Below are positions 16,801 to 25,942 of a DNA stretch of 64,000 nt, piece after piece. How positions within the stretch are numbered: the first letter of the stretch is position 1; each line of letters starts with the position of its first letter. The position numbers and the translations under genes are program-made. This DNA comes from Planctobacterium marinum (GTDB lineage Bacteria > Pseudomonadota > Gammaproteobacteria > Enterobacterales > Alteromonadaceae). Under the pieces are notes generated by a model. That model searched no databases. It was not told the DNA's origin and was given only the letters and a program-made list of their open reading frames with translations. The stretch spans positions 437,300-501,299 of the forward strand of contig NZ_JAJEWQ010000002.1 in NCBI RefSeq assembly GCF_020687805.1. Reading direction: 5' to 3'.

Positions 16801-17532
16801 CTATTGAGATAAATGAGATATTGAATACAGGCCGCGGGTTTCGCTGGTTTTTCTGCGAATTTCTTCCAGCGCTTTTTTCTCGCTGGCATCAAATAACGCG
16901 TTAATAAGACGATTAAAATGATCGTGCATGGCCTTTCTGGCTGCGGATGAGTCGCGTTTAGCAATCGCTTCATAGATGGCGGTATGTTCTTTAAGTCGTT
17001 GTTCAATACCTTGCGAACAAACATCCTGATAAGCGGCAATAATTTGTGGCCGGGTGCGTCTCAACTCCCATAAATTTCTAACCGACAGTAACAACGCGCT
17101 ATTGCGGGTGGCTTTGGAAATTATTTCGTGAAAACGCATATCGGCTTCTTCTGCCGTCTCCATGACTTTCATGTCTTCCAGTGCCTGCGCAAGGCGATTT
17201 AACTCTTCTTCTGATATTGTGGCTGCCGCCAGTGCAGCCGCTTCTGCCTCAACCAGGGCTCTGGCCTGGGTTAGTTCAAAAGCGCTGATCTCTTTTAATA
17301 GTTTGTCAGACTCATCCGCATCGGTAACAAACACGCCGGAGCCGGTTTTAACTTCTACCTTACCGCGCACTTCAAGAGCTATAATCGCCTCCCTAATGGT
17401 GGGGCGGCTGACGTCAAATGCTTCTGCTAACTCCCGTTCAGCGGGTAAGCGACTGCCAGCGGCGTATTCACCTTGCTCTATTAACGATTCGAGTTTATCA
17501 ACCACTGTCCAGAAGCGACGACGACTTTTCAT
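16801..17532 (-). CDS. GntR-family (FadR subgroup) regulator of the alginate locus
   Basis: This is a ligand-controlled transcription factor. Residues about 8-70 form the winged helix-turn-helix (GSRLPAERELAEAFDVSRPT, then TIREAI and a wing GSGVFV). Residues 80-225 form the all-helical FCD effector domain with the expected metal ligands Asp131, His135, His183 and His205. Uronate-pathway regulators such as UxuR and ExuR belong to this group. Copies of ATTGGTAAT lie just before its own start and before each alginate transcription unit in the window, so it most likely represses the locus and itself until a KDG-like intermediate binds. The effector is inferred, not seen. Confidence 0.9.
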   Translation of the reverse strand: MKSRRRFWTVVDKLESLIEQGEYAAGSRLPAERELAEAFDVSRPTIREAIIALEVRGKVEVKTGSGVFVTDADESDKLLKEISAFELTQARALVEAEAAALAAATISEEELNRLAQALEDMKVMETAEEADMRFHEIISKATRNSALLLSVRNLWELRRTRPQIIAAYQDVCSQGIEQRLKEHTAIYEAIAKRDSSAARKAMHDHFNRLINALFDASEKKALEEIRRKTSETRGLYSISHLSQ

Positions 17533-17552
17533 TTGAGAGATCTCTTTTCTTT

Positions 17553-17571
17553 ATTGGTAATAATTAACCAT
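17553..17571. promoter_or_regulatory. operator-like ATTGGTAAT-A-ATTAACCAT before the GntR gene
   Basis: ATTGGTAAT (17553-17561) and an imperfect inverse ATTAACCAT (17563-17571) form a compact dyad 20 bases before the GntR start codon, as expected for autoregulation. FadR-type GntR proteins commonly bind short dyads of this TTGGT/ACCAA kind. Confidence 0.65.
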
Positions 17572-17664
17572 TTAGCGACAACATTCACTTTGGCCACATA
17601 AAACCTGACATAGGGTAATTTTGTGGCAACAAAGAGCAGTTTAAATAATAGTCTAAAACTATAA

Positions 17665-17695
17665 ATTGGTAATGCCTTTTTTACTAATTGGTAAC
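17665..17695. promoter_or_regulatory. two tandem ATTGGTAA elements upstream of the GntR gene
   Basis: ATTGGTAAT (17665-17673) and ATTGGTAAC (17687-17695) are direct repeats 22 bases apart (two helical turns) in the 243-base gap between nhaC and the GntR gene. The same-face spacing suggests co-operative binding. Confidence 0.55.
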
Positions 17696-17775
17696 ATAGC
17701 TAGTTGTAACTGGCTTGTCAATTGCCATCGCGCATCAGTAACGTACCTGATTGTGACTTTTACCTCGTGCTGACG

Positions 17776-19527
17776 CTATGCAAACACCAGCGTACACAGT
17801 GTCCATAAAACAGCAGCGCCACCGGCAGCCATAGTCGCCGGAATGATTTGAGTTTTGACGTGGTCCATCAAATCACAACCGGTTGTCATCGCACTTAGAA
17901 TCGTGGTATCGGAAATCGGTGAACATTGATCGCCATACACACTGCCATTTAACACAGTGGCAAAACATATCATCATAAAGATTTCCGGATGAGCCAGTCC
18001 CTGCGATTGCGCAATTGCCCAGGCCAGTGGCATCGCCAGCGGAAATGCGATCGCATACGTCCCCCAACTGGTACCGGTGGAAAAAGCGATCAGCATGGTC
18101 ATACATTGCAATATTACCGGCAACGCCCAAAAGGGCAGTTGTTGACCTAACAAATCCACCAAAAACAGGCCGCCGCCAATTTCCTTGCTGATGCCGCCGA
18201 TGGTAATGGCCAGCATTAGCACCACTGAGGCCACTACAACACCTTTCAGACCATTGCCAAAGCCATCCATGATTTGCCCCAGGGTCATGCCTTTGACCAG
18301 CGCCATTGCCAGGCACAATGCCAGCGCCGCGCCAAACGCCCAGTGAATTTTAGGGGTACCTAAAAATACAAAGGTAAGAATCGCCACAGCCAGCAGCATC
18401 ACTAAGGGTAAGATGAATTCCAGTGGTGAAGACCGGTAGCCTTGTGGCAACTGCGGTTGATGTAACTCTTTGGCGCTGATGGGCTTTGCTGATGGCGCAT
18501 CTAACTCGCCGGTGGCCTGTGTGCGTTGCCATGCCTTTCTGAGCGGTTTTCCGGCCAACTGAAAATGATTTAGGCTAACCAACAGGGTGCCGGTAATGGC
18601 CAACATGGCGTAAAAACTAAAGGGAATGCTGCTAAAGAAAAAGCTGATGCGGTCGGCTTCGGTGGCCAGAAAGGTAACTCCGGGCACAAAAATCAGTGCC
18701 TGTACATAGGCAGGCCAGGCGTTAAAGGCAATGAGTGAGGCTATCGGTGATGCCGTGGAGTCTACGATGTAACTCATTTCTTCGTGACTGACGTTGGCCT
18801 TATCAGCCATGGGCTTTACCGTAGTACCTACCAGTACGGTACTCATGGTGCCGCCCTGAAAAAACAAAACGCCCAGGCTCCAGGCGATGACTTTCGTAGA
18901 GCGAGGGCCTTTAACAAAATGTCGGGTCATGTATTCGGCAAAGGCTTGAGCTGCCCCGGTTTTAGACCAAATGCCTAACAAGCCACCTAATAACCACAAA
19001 TACAAAATTAAGATACTGGCGGCATTGTCTGTTCCGACACTGGGGATCAGCACCTCTCCGGTTATATCAAATTTACCCAGGATAATGGCGCCCACCAGTA
19101 TGCCACTGAGCAAGGCCGCCACCGGTTCTCGAGTCAACAGACACATGAGTATCGCTACCAGTGCAGGCAGTAACGACCAGAGACCCAGATGATAATCGGC
19201 TTTCAGTAGCAGTATTTTTTCCGGATCTTCATCCTCATACACCCACTGAGATTGTAAGTCAGGGGCACCCTGCAATTGGTTCAGTGCGGTTTGGTTTAAC
19301 GGTGACAGTGAGCGGGCTATCGGTGCTTCAATCTGCACTTCTTTACCGCGTTCGACATATACTGTTTGCCCTTTGCTATTTTCATACAAATCGTAGCGGA
19401 GTTGTTGTTCTTTCCAGGTGGGCGGAACGGCGATAAAACAGTATATGGCAGCGACGAGTGATAACAGCAGCAACGCACCGGCGCTTTTATTGTTGAAGTT
19501 CCCCAGAGATATTCCCAATGTAGTCAA
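17776..19527 (-). CDS. NhaC-family Na+/H+ antiporter-like membrane protein
   Basis: The product is a 583-residue inner membrane protein with about 11-12 hydrophobic helices. Its C-terminal half carries family landmarks of the NhaC group: [11 protein letters not shown] and [20 protein letters not shown], the latter with conserved Asp residues in membrane segments. Residues 40-110 form a soluble, charged insert between the first helix and the core, which is longer than in simple NhaC proteins. It would exchange Na+ for protons or for an organic anion. It lies directly upstream of the GntR gene on the same strand, in a marine alginate locus where Na+ cycling is plausible, but no GntR-type element lies before its start. 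Relatives can exchange carboxylates, so substrate is open. Confidence 0.82.
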   Translation of the reverse strand: MTTLGISLGNFNNKSAGALLLLSLVAAIYCFIAVPPTWKEQQLRYDLYENSKGQTVYVERGKEVQIEAPIARSLSPLNQTALNQLQGAPDLQSQWVYEDEDPEKILLLKADYHLGLWSLLPALVAILMCLLTREPVAALLSGILVGAIILGKFDITGEVLIPSVGTDNAASILILYLWLLGGLLGIWSKTGAAQAFAEYMTRHFVKGPRSTKVIAWSLGVLFFQGGTMSTVLVGTTVKPMADKANVSHEEMSYIVDSTASPIASLIAFNAWPAYVQALIFVPGVTFLATEADRISFFFSSIPFSFYAMLAITGTLLVSLNHFQLAGKPLRKAWQRTQATGELDAPSAKPISAKELHQPQLPQGYRSSPLEFILPLVMLLAVAILTFVFLGTPKIHWAFGAALALCLAMALVKGMTLGQIMDGFGNGLKGVVVASVVLMLAITIGGISKEIGGGLFLVDLLGQQLPFWALPVILQCMTMLIAFSTGTSWGTYAIAFPLAMPLAWAIAQSQGLAHPEIFMMICFATVLNGSVYGDQCSPISDTTILSAMTTGCDLMDHVKTQIIPATMAAGGAAVLWTLCTLVFA

Positions 19528-19682
19528 ACCTTATTGTTATTTTTTAGTTGATCACTTCAGCCAGTTTGCCACTATACATAAATTCGCGGAAAAATCGCAA
19601 AATTCATACCCAACTTCAGAGCGTGTTACCCCAGGTGGTAAATTACAGGGCAACAGGTTCTGGCAAACAACCAGGAAGCATT

Positions 19683-20537
19683 ATGAAAAAAACAGTGTTA
19701 GCCGTGTTGGCAGGCTTAGTAATTGGTCAGGCTTCGGCCCATGACCGATTTGAAAATGTTGAAATTAAAGCGGCGAAGTTATCTGAATCCGTCCACATGC
19801 TATCCGGCGCTGGCGGCAACATCGGGGTTTCTGCCGGAGACGATGGCGTACTGGTGATTGACGATCAGTTTGAAGAACTGGGACCGAAAATCCGCGATGC
19901 CATCAAATCTATTTCCGACAGCAAAATTCGGTATCTGATCAACACCCATTATCACGGCGATCACACCGGCAGCAATGCCTGGTTTAAGGATAACGAAGAC
20001 GTTACCATTTTTGCCCACGACAATGTCAGAATGCGTCTGATTAGCGACGAAAAGGTGTCCGGAAGCGCATTACCGGTAGTGACCTATGAGCAAGGCGTTA
20101 AGTTTCACTTTAATGGCGATACCATTCACGTCAAACACGTTCCCGCCAGTCACACCGATGGCGACAGTTTTGTCTGGTTCGAAAAACAAAACATTATTCA
20201 TGCCGGTGACATGTTGTTTAAAAACTGGTTTCCCTACATCGACCTTGATGGGGGCGGCACAGTGCAGGGATATATGAATACCTTACAGGCCATGATTGAT
20301 GCCGCAGATGAAAATACGCAGATTATTCCCGGACACGGCGCACTGGCAAATCGTCAGGATCTGCAAAACTCTTTGCAAATGCTGCAGGTGACAGCAAAAG
20401 AAATCAAAGCCCGTAAAGACGCCGGAATGACTATGGATGAAGCCGTGGCGAAAGGGCTGGATAGCAAATGGGACAGCTGGTCCTGGAATTTTATCCCTAC
20501 CGAGCGCTGGATTAAGACGCTGTATAAAGGGCAGTAA
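19683..20537 (+). CDS. secreted MBL-fold metallohydrolase
   Basis: I place the start at ATG 19683, which has AGGAAG upstream and begins a clear signal peptide (cut near QASA, residue 19); the frame is open back to 19548 without a better start. The 284-residue protein has the metallo-beta-lactamase fold with a complete two-zinc site: H89-x-H91-x-D93-H94 (THYHGDHTG), His157, Asp176 and His218 (PGHG). It thus hydrolyses some substrate in the periplasm or outside. It is like the broad family that includes class B3-like lactamases, lactonases and cyclases; the sequence does not allow a choice. It stands alone, divergent from nhaC. Confidence 0.87.
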   Translation: MKKTVLAVLAGLVIGQASAHDRFENVEIKAAKLSESVHMLSGAGGNIGVSAGDDGVLVIDDQFEELGPKIRDAIKSISDSKIRYLINTHYHGDHTGSNAWFKDNEDVTIFAHDNVRMRLISDEKVSGSALPVVTYEQGVKFHFNGDTIHVKHVPASHTDGDSFVWFEKQNIIHAGDMLFKNWFPYIDLDGGGTVQGYMNTLQAMIDAADENTQIIPGHGALANRQDLQNSLQMLQVTAKEIKARKDAGMTMDEAVAKGLDSKWDSWSWNFIPTERWIKTLYKGQ

Positions 20538-20540
20538 CGG

Positions 20541-20579
20541 TGCGCTAAGGGAGCGCAAGCTCACTTTTGTGCTTTTTTC
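20541..20579 (+). terminator. probable terminator after the MBL-fold gene
   Basis: TGCGCT (20541-20546) and AGCGCA (20552-20557) form a small hairpin. Overlapping it, a second stem with CAC-TTTT-GTG core is followed by CTTTTTTC. Together they make a plausible terminator a few bases after the stop. The remaining gap to 20781 shows no gene. Confidence 0.5.
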
Positions 20580-20781
20580 TAAAGCGCGCTACTTCTCAAC
20601 GCTGGTCGGCTATGACTTTGACCCACTGTAAACCTCAGACATATCCTGGTTGCCAATCTTCAGGTTTTGTCTGCGCTATCAGCTTGTTTCGCGAAAGGGC
20701 CAGATGTGTATGGACTTTGAACACTGCTGCGACGGTTATTTAAGCAACACAAAGTGGGCCAATGTCATTCTGTTGATTTAA

Positions 20782-22725
20782 CTAACGAGTGTCTTTTCCA
20801 TTGTCTTTTTGCACATAAAGTTCGCCATCGTATAAGCCCTGAATGGTGAGCTTTTGTGAGGACAAGGCTTTGATGTAATCAATGTGATCCTGTTCGATTA
20901 ATTGTCCTGGCACCAGTAACGGAATGCCGGGCGGATAGGGGGTTACTAACCCGGCAGCGATGCGACCGACACTGTCCTGCCAGGCGATAGATTCCCGCTG
21001 ACTAAAAAAGGCGTCTGAAGGCAGGGTCACCAAATTAATGGGTGGGATTGCAGCCGGTAACACGCTTTTGCGTTTGCTCTTGTTTAGTGACACCGAGCCG
21101 GAGTCCAGCTTCTTCAGGGCGTTGTACAGGCGTACAATTTTAGAGCGCATGCCACCCAGGGTCAGCAATACCAAAATGGTGCTGTGGGTGAACTTCTCGA
21201 TTTCCAGGCCCACTTCATTCATCAGGAAGCGATGAATCTCCTGATTAGAATAATCCAGTGCTGAAATATCCAGCAGGATTTTCAGTGGATCATGCCCAAG
21301 GTTATCTGTTTCAAAATGGGTGAACATCTTTTTAAAGTCGGCCGGATTCAGAATACGGATCCGTTTAAACTGACTGACCTGCTGCTTCAGTTGATTTACG
21401 TTGTCCAGCAGTTCGTTGAGGATCTTAAAGCCTTCCATTTCCAGCTGTTTGCGGCACACATCCAGCGAAGCAATGATCTGGTATTTCGGCGAGGTGCTGG
21501 TATGGATGCTATACACTTCTTTAAAGAAGTCTTTGTCAAAATCCGGGTCGTTGACGTGGATATAAGAGGCCTGTGAAAAGGCAGAAACCACTTTATGGGC
21601 AGAGTGAGTAACATAGTCAGCGCCGGCGGCAATCGCTGAATAGTGACGAAAATCCGGGTGGAACAGCGAATAGGCAAACCAGGCTTCGTCGATGAATACC
21701 TTCACTCCGCGCGCGTGGGCCATGTCTACCACTTGTTTAATGTCGGTTAAAATACCATCGTACGTACAACCAGTCAGTACGATTAATTTGGCGTTGCTGT
21801 GTTGTTCCAGCATAGATTTAATCTGTGCCAGAGAGGGCGGGGCGAAGATACCGTATTCGGCATTTAACTTGCTGTCCAGGTACAAGGGCATGGCCCGGGC
21901 CTGGACGATGCCGTAGTGCACAGATTTGTGGCAATTGCGGTCCACGATCACCTCATCGCCTTCCCGCAACAGGGTTTGCAATATGATCTTGTTCGAGGTG
22001 GATGAGCCGTTAGTGACAAAATAGGAATGTCTGACGTGAAAGGTATTGGCCACGTTTTCCTGTGACTTGCCAATAGCGTGTGTGCTGTCAGATAAAGAGC
22101 CTAAGGAATCAACGCTGACCGATAAATCACTGACAAATACATTGCGACCAAAAAAGCGATAAAAATCGCTGATAAAGGGCGAATGTCGAAAACTGGCGCC
22201 GCCGCTGTGGCCGGGTGTGTGCCAGGAGTCATTGGCTTCCACCGCGTAATCCTTGTAGGCGGTCCAGAAGGGGGTTTCACTGCGGTCATCAAAGTCATTG
22301 ATGATGTAACCCAATATCGACTCCGGATCGGTGATGATGTCGTTGCGATAGAAAAAGGCTTCGACACCGGAGGTCTGATCGATGATTTCAAGTCCTTTTA
22401 TGGCATCGCCTAAAACATAGACAGGTAACTCTATACGAATAGCCTTGATTGCATCGATTACTGCAGAATTGTTGGCAATTTTGCCTTGCTGATCGGGGGT
22501 TATCTCTTCCCAGTTTACGGTGGTATCCCAACTAAAAATAACGGCCTGTATGTCACCATCGGTATTCACCAGCTGTAGTGCCTCGCTGACATTGCTGGCC
22601 TGCAACACGGTTAAGTCTATATCAGAACGATCAAAATGGTCGATAGAATCAGTGATACTGGTGTGAATTTGCTCCAGCAAATCCGGCGCGTCTTCGATAA
22701 TCAGAATAGATAACTTTGGCAGCAT
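20782..22725 (-). CDS. Orn/Lys/Arg decarboxylase family protein (PLP fold type I)
   Basis: It likely decarboxylates a basic amino acid to a polyamine or diamine, in the cytoplasm. I begin at the ATG at 22725 (MLPKLSIL), as the extra 22 residues of the open frame are not conserved. Residues 5-130 form a receiver-like wing domain (ILIIEDAPD, DIQAVIFSWD), typical for this family. The PLP domain has the marker segment NDSWHTPGHSGG (165-176), Asp346 in FIDEAWF, and the Schiff-base Lys378 after His377 in SAHK. At 647 residues it is shorter than E. coli SpeC, CadA or AdiA (about 710-755). Which amino acid it uses cannot be told from sequence alone. No antiporter gene is adjacent. Confidence 0.87.
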   Translation of the reverse strand: MLPKLSILIIEDAPDLLEQIHTSITDSIDHFDRSDIDLTVLQASNVSEALQLVNTDGDIQAVIFSWDTTVNWEEITPDQQGKIANNSAVIDAIKAIRIELPVYVLGDAIKGLEIIDQTSGVEAFFYRNDIITDPESILGYIINDFDDRSETPFWTAYKDYAVEANDSWHTPGHSGGASFRHSPFISDFYRFFGRNVFVSDLSVSVDSLGSLSDSTHAIGKSQENVANTFHVRHSYFVTNGSSTSNKIILQTLLREGDEVIVDRNCHKSVHYGIVQARAMPLYLDSKLNAEYGIFAPPSLAQIKSMLEQHSNAKLIVLTGCTYDGILTDIKQVVDMAHARGVKVFIDEAWFAYSLFHPDFRHYSAIAAGADYVTHSAHKVVSAFSQASYIHVNDPDFDKDFFKEVYSIHTSTSPKYQIIASLDVCRKQLEMEGFKILNELLDNVNQLKQQVSQFKRIRILNPADFKKMFTHFETDNLGHDPLKILLDISALDYSNQEIHRFLMNEVGLEIEKFTHSTILVLLTLGGMRSKIVRLYNALKKLDSGSVSLNKSKRKSVLPAAIPPINLVTLPSDAFFSQRESIAWQDSVGRIAAGLVTPYPPGIPLLVPGQLIEQDHIDYIKALSSQKLTIQGLYDGELYVQKDNGKDTR

Positions 22726-22835
22726 AACGAGGTTGAGTTTTACCCTTAACGTATTTGCCGCCAGCATAAGTGTAATAGCCGAAACATGCAAAGTAAGAAT
22801 CGGCTAATAATTGGGTATTATTGTGCTAATTCAGC

Positions 22836-23186
22836 TTATTCTGACCAAACCGCATATTCATTGCCTGCCGGATCGGTAAAATGAAAACGGCGTCCTCCGG
22901 GAAAAGCAAAAATTGCTTGAATAATCTGACCTTTGGCTTGTTCTACAGCGCTTTGTGTGGCCTCCAGATTGTTGCTGTACAACACCAGCAAAGGGCTACC
23001 AGTGGCAGTGGAAACGGTCTGTTCTGCACTGAAAAAACCACCATCGATGCCTTGTGCGGTAAAACTGCTATAAGCTTCGCCATAATCAGTAAAGGCCCAG
23101 TCAAACACCTCAGTAAAAAAGGTTTTACTGGCCTGAATGTTGCGGGTGGGAATTTCGATATAATTAAGGTTATGATGGCGCGTCAT
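22836..23186 (-). CDS. VOC-family (glyoxalase/bleomycin resistance-like) protein
   Basis: This 116-residue protein is a single vicinal-oxygen-chelate module with paired beta-alpha-beta-beta-beta units. It begins with LNYIEIPTRNIQASKTFFTEVFDW and ends with the typical FTDPAGNEYAVWSE. The family binds a metal ion and acts on small oxygenated compounds or sequesters toxic ones. Possible metal ligands are a His near the N-terminus and the Glu of the last strand. It is one of many small VOC proteins of unknown substrate. It lies 110 bases upstream of the decarboxylase gene on the same strand but need not be linked to it. Confidence 0.85.
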   Translation of the reverse strand: MTRHHNLNYIEIPTRNIQASKTFFTEVFDWAFTDYGEAYSSFTAQGIDGGFFSAEQTVSTATGSPLLVLYSNNLEATQSAVEQAKGQIIQAIFAFPGGRRFHFTDPAGNEYAVWSE

Positions 23187-23237
23187 GACACACTCCGTGT
23201 TTAGTCGATTGATGCCCTCAGTTTAGGTGAAAAAAAG

Positions 23238-23732
23238 ATGCAAAGCTACAGATTGATTCCGGCCACACAACGTCACATCGCTTGTGTTCGCAACTGGTTT
23301 GAAACTGAGCGGGCATTGCTGACCTGGGGAGGTCCCGGTTTAACGCTGACCACGGATGATGAGGCATTTGCACTGCAGATTAAACTCAATAGTTTGGCCA
23401 GTTATGTTCTGCTTGATGGTGATGAAGTCGTGGCATTTGGTCAATATTATGTGCGCCTGGGGCGTCATCATTTCGGACGGTTGGCGGTGTCACCTTTCAG
23501 ACGTGGCCATGGCATCGCCTATCACCTGCTTATGGCACTCGCCGACCGTGCCGGTAAAACCCAACAGGCCAGCGGTTATTCGCTTTTTGTTTTTCCTTAT
23601 AACAGAGTGGCCCTGCACACTTATCAGCGGTGTGGTTTTAAATGCCAGACTTACCCGGAGGAAATCCCCGGCGGGTTATCTGATTGCCATTATATGGTGG
23701 CCGAATGCGTGAGTTTTCCGCAACAGTCATAA
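23238..23732 (+). CDS. GNAT-family N-acetyltransferase
   Basis: It should transfer an acetyl group from acetyl-CoA to an amine. The 164 residues follow the GNAT order: an N-terminal RLIPAT strand and helix, a central sheet (VVAFGQYYVR, GRLAVSPFRRGHGIA), where the R-x-x-G-x-G/A loop binds CoA, and the late motif with Asn and Tyr followed by CGF (about 122-133). The family resembles YjaB/PhnO-like small acetyltransferases, with no basis for naming a substrate. It is divergent from the VOC gene, 51 bases apart, and precedes the sigma-54 promoter region of the exporter operon. Confidence 0.85.
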   Translation: MQSYRLIPATQRHIACVRNWFETERALLTWGGPGLTLTTDDEAFALQIKLNSLASYVLLDGDEVVAFGQYYVRLGRHHFGRLAVSPFRRGHGIAYHLLMALADRAGKTQQASGYSLFVFPYNRVALHTYQRCGFKCQTYPEEIPGGLSDCHYMVAECVSFPQQS

Positions 23733-23760
23733 CCCTCTCTGCCCCCCTTCTTATTTTGCC

Positions 23761-23799
23761 TGTTCGCCCGAACACCTGAACGCACACATAGGGTGTTCG
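23761..23799. promoter_or_regulatory. inverted repeats, probable enhancer sites for the NtrC-type regulator
   Basis: TGTTCG-CC-CGAACA (23761-23774) is a perfect 14-base palindrome. Its right half is also part of a wider pair, CGAACAC (23769-23775) and GTGTTCG (23793-23799). These lie 50-90 bases upstream of a sigma-54 promoter, where activators of the NtrC type bind. The nearby gene at 28594 encodes such an activator. Confidence 0.55.
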
Positions 23800-23847
23800 C
23801 CCACCTGTAAAATGGAAATAATTCAATAAAATCATTGTCTTATGTTT

Positions 23848-23863
23848 TGGCCCTGTTTTTGCT
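23848..23863 (+). promoter_or_regulatory. sigma-54 (-24/-12) promoter of the ABC exporter operon
   Basis: TGGCCC-N5-TTGCT has GG at 23849-23850 and GC at 23861-23862, exactly ten bases apart as RpoN promoters need. It is close to the consensus TGGCAC-N5-TTGCA. The predicted transcript begins about 23873, some 60 bases before the adaptor gene at 23933. It fits with the sigma-54 activator encoded downstream. Confidence 0.7.
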
Positions 23864-23932
23864 TTGAAAGCGATGTATTGAATTTTTGCGGGCTGCTGGT
23901 GCGGCCTGAACCGTAAAACAGGACCATTAGTA

Positions 23933-25207
23933 ATGTTAAGAGATACGTCCGGTCAGGACCGGGTAATAGCAAAGCGCTCCTCGCCAATTCGCAAATACGG
24001 GGCACCGGTGGGAATTGCTCTGGCGCTGGTGGCTGCAACGCTGACCGGCCTGAATAAATTCAACCAACTGTTTGCCTCAGATATGTCTGTCGATACCGAG
24101 CGGTTGCGTTTTGCACAGGTGGTGCGTGGCGATCTGATGCGCGATATTGCTGTTCAGGGGCGCGTTGTCGCGGCCAATAGCCCAACCCTGTATGCCAATT
24201 CCGGGGGCATTGTGACCTTATCGGTTAAAGCCGGTGATCAGGTTACCGCCGGGCAAACATTGGCCTTGGTGGACAGCCCGGAGTTAAAAAATCGCCTGGC
24301 GCAGGAGCTGGCAACATTGGAGCAGTTAAAACTGGAAGTGGGGCGACAAAATATTCAGATCAAAAGTGCTCAGCTAAATAACCAACAGGCGATAGAAGTG
24401 GCGGAAGTCAATTTGGATTCGGCTAACGTAGAAAAGCAACGGGCTGAGATCAGTGTGACTGATTCACTGATCAGTCAACGAGAGTATGAGGAAAAAGTCG
24501 CTGCGTTTAAAAAGGCGTCTTTGGTCCATAAGCACGCACAGCAAAACTACAACATTCAGGAAGAAAATCTCGCGCTGGAATTACAGGGGATGCAATCGCA
24601 ACTGGCCAGGCAGCAGCATGTTGTGGATGAACTCAATCGTCAGATTGCGCAACTAACCCTTACCTCTCCAACCAATGGCGTGATTGGCAGTGTTTATGTG
24701 CGACAAAAAGACAATGTTGCGGTTAACACTGCGCTAATCACCGTCGTGGATTTAAGTGTGTTGGAGATCGAAGCCGCTATTCCGGAAAATTTTGCTGACG
24801 ATTTAGGGGTAGGTTTGCAGGCTGAGATCAACGTCAATGGTAGTGTCCTGGCTGGCGAGCTGGTGGCCATTTCACCCGAAGTGAGTGAAGGCCAGGTAGA
24901 AGGCCGTATCCGTTTCAGTCAGCTATCAGAGCAACAGCTAAGACAAAATCAAAAAGTCAGCGCGCGTATCTTAATCGAAGCTAAAAGCAATGTGCTGAAG
25001 ATCAAACGCGGCGAATTTCTTGAATCCGGGGGAGCGCGGTTTGCTTACCGGGTCAATGGTGATAATGCCTATCGACAACCTGTGGTGTTTGGTTCCCGCA
25101 GTATCACCGAGGTAGAGATACTGTCGGGGTTAGCAGAAGGTGACACCGTCATCATTTCCAATACCGCTCAGTTTCGCGAGCAAAGCCAACTGTATTTGAA
25201 TAACTAA
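23933..25207 (+). CDS. HlyD/MacA-type periplasmic adaptor of an ABC exporter
   Basis: This 424-residue membrane fusion protein would bridge an inner membrane exporter to an outer membrane channel. It has a cytoplasmic N-terminal tail, one membrane helix (about residues 25-42), a split biotinyl-lipoyl domain (GIVTLSVKAGDQVTAGQTLALV before, LTSPTNGVIG after), and a long helical hairpin between (about 110-230, with heptad-like Leu, Ala and Gln). The C-terminal part forms the beta-barrel and membrane-proximal domains (SGLAEGDTVIISN). It is followed by the ATPase 27 bases downstream and two permeases, the normal MacAB-like order. It lies behind a sigma-54 promoter. Substrate unknown. Confidence 0.9.
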   Translation: MLRDTSGQDRVIAKRSSPIRKYGAPVGIALALVAATLTGLNKFNQLFASDMSVDTERLRFAQVVRGDLMRDIAVQGRVVAANSPTLYANSGGIVTLSVKAGDQVTAGQTLALVDSPELKNRLAQELATLEQLKLEVGRQNIQIKSAQLNNQQAIEVAEVNLDSANVEKQRAEISVTDSLISQREYEEKVAAFKKASLVHKHAQQNYNIQEENLALELQGMQSQLARQQHVVDELNRQIAQLTLTSPTNGVIGSVYVRQKDNVAVNTALITVVDLSVLEIEAAIPENFADDLGVGLQAEINVNGSVLAGELVAISPEVSEGQVEGRIRFSQLSEQQLRQNQKVSARILIEAKSNVLKIKRGEFLESGGARFAYRVNGDNAYRQPVVFGSRSITEVEILSGLAEGDTVIISNTAQFREQSQLYLNN

Positions 25208-25234
25208 GCGTCATTAAGTTAAGAGGAAAGCATC

Positions 25235-25936
25235 ATGTTAAAAATGGAAAACGTCAGCAAAATTTATCGCACCGAGCTGATTGAAACACACGCCTTGCGT
25301 AAAGTGGACTTACATATCAAAGCCGGCGAATTTGTGGCGATTACAGGGCCTTCGGGCTCAGGTAAAACAACGTTTCTCAATCTTGCCGGGTTACTGGAAA
25401 CCTTTGAAGAAGGCGATTATTACCTGGATGGCGAAAACGTCCGTGGTATGAATGATAATCAGCTTTCTGACCTTAGAAATGAAAAGATCGGGTTTATCTT
25501 TCAGAGCTTTAATCTGTTGGCCGATTTGCCTTTGTATCAAAACATCGAGGTGCCTTTGCGTTATCGCGGTTTGTCTCAGGCTGACCGCAAGCAAAGAGTG
25601 GAGCAGGCACTGGAAACCGTGGGGCTGGCTTCCCGGGCTAAGCACCTGCCAACACAGTTATCCGGCGGTCAGCAGCAAAGAGTGGCCATTGCGCGAGCGA
25701 TTGCAGGTGAGCCGAAGTTTTTGTTGGCGGATGAACCAACCGGAAACCTGGATTCACTGATGGCGCAACAGGTGATGGAGTTGCTGGAGAAAATTAATCA
25801 AAGCGGCACCACTATTATCATGGTTACTCACGATGACAAACTGGCCCGCAGGGCTCATCGCAATATTCAAATCTTTGATGGTCAGGTCAGTGATCTGGAA
25901 TATAGCGTTGCAGATGACATTGTAAAACGAGCCTAG
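25235..25936 (+). CDS. ABC exporter ATPase (MacB/LolD type)
   Basis: It is the cytoplasmic ATPase that drives the two permeases encoded next. The 233-residue sequence holds all ABC motifs: Walker A GPSGSGKT (38-45), Q-loop FIFQSF (88-93), signature LSGGQ (142-146), Walker B FLLADEP (162-168) with Glu, and the switch His in VTHDD. The length and motif spacing match the MacB/LolD/FtsE group, which act on substrates at the outer face of the membrane rather than in the cytosol. An AGAGGAAAG ribosome site precedes the start. It is close to the second ATPase in the window (62886). Confidence 0.93.
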   Translation: MLKMENVSKIYRTELIETHALRKVDLHIKAGEFVAITGPSGSGKTTFLNLAGLLETFEEGDYYLDGENVRGMNDNQLSDLRNEKIGFIFQSFNLLADLPLYQNIEVPLRYRGLSQADRKQRVEQALETVGLASRAKHLPTQLSGGQQQRVAIARAIAGEPKFLLADEPTGNLDSLMAQQVMELLEKINQSGTTIIMVTHDDKLARRAHRNIQIFDGQVSDLEYSVADDIVKRA

Positions 25937-25942
25937 GAGAGC

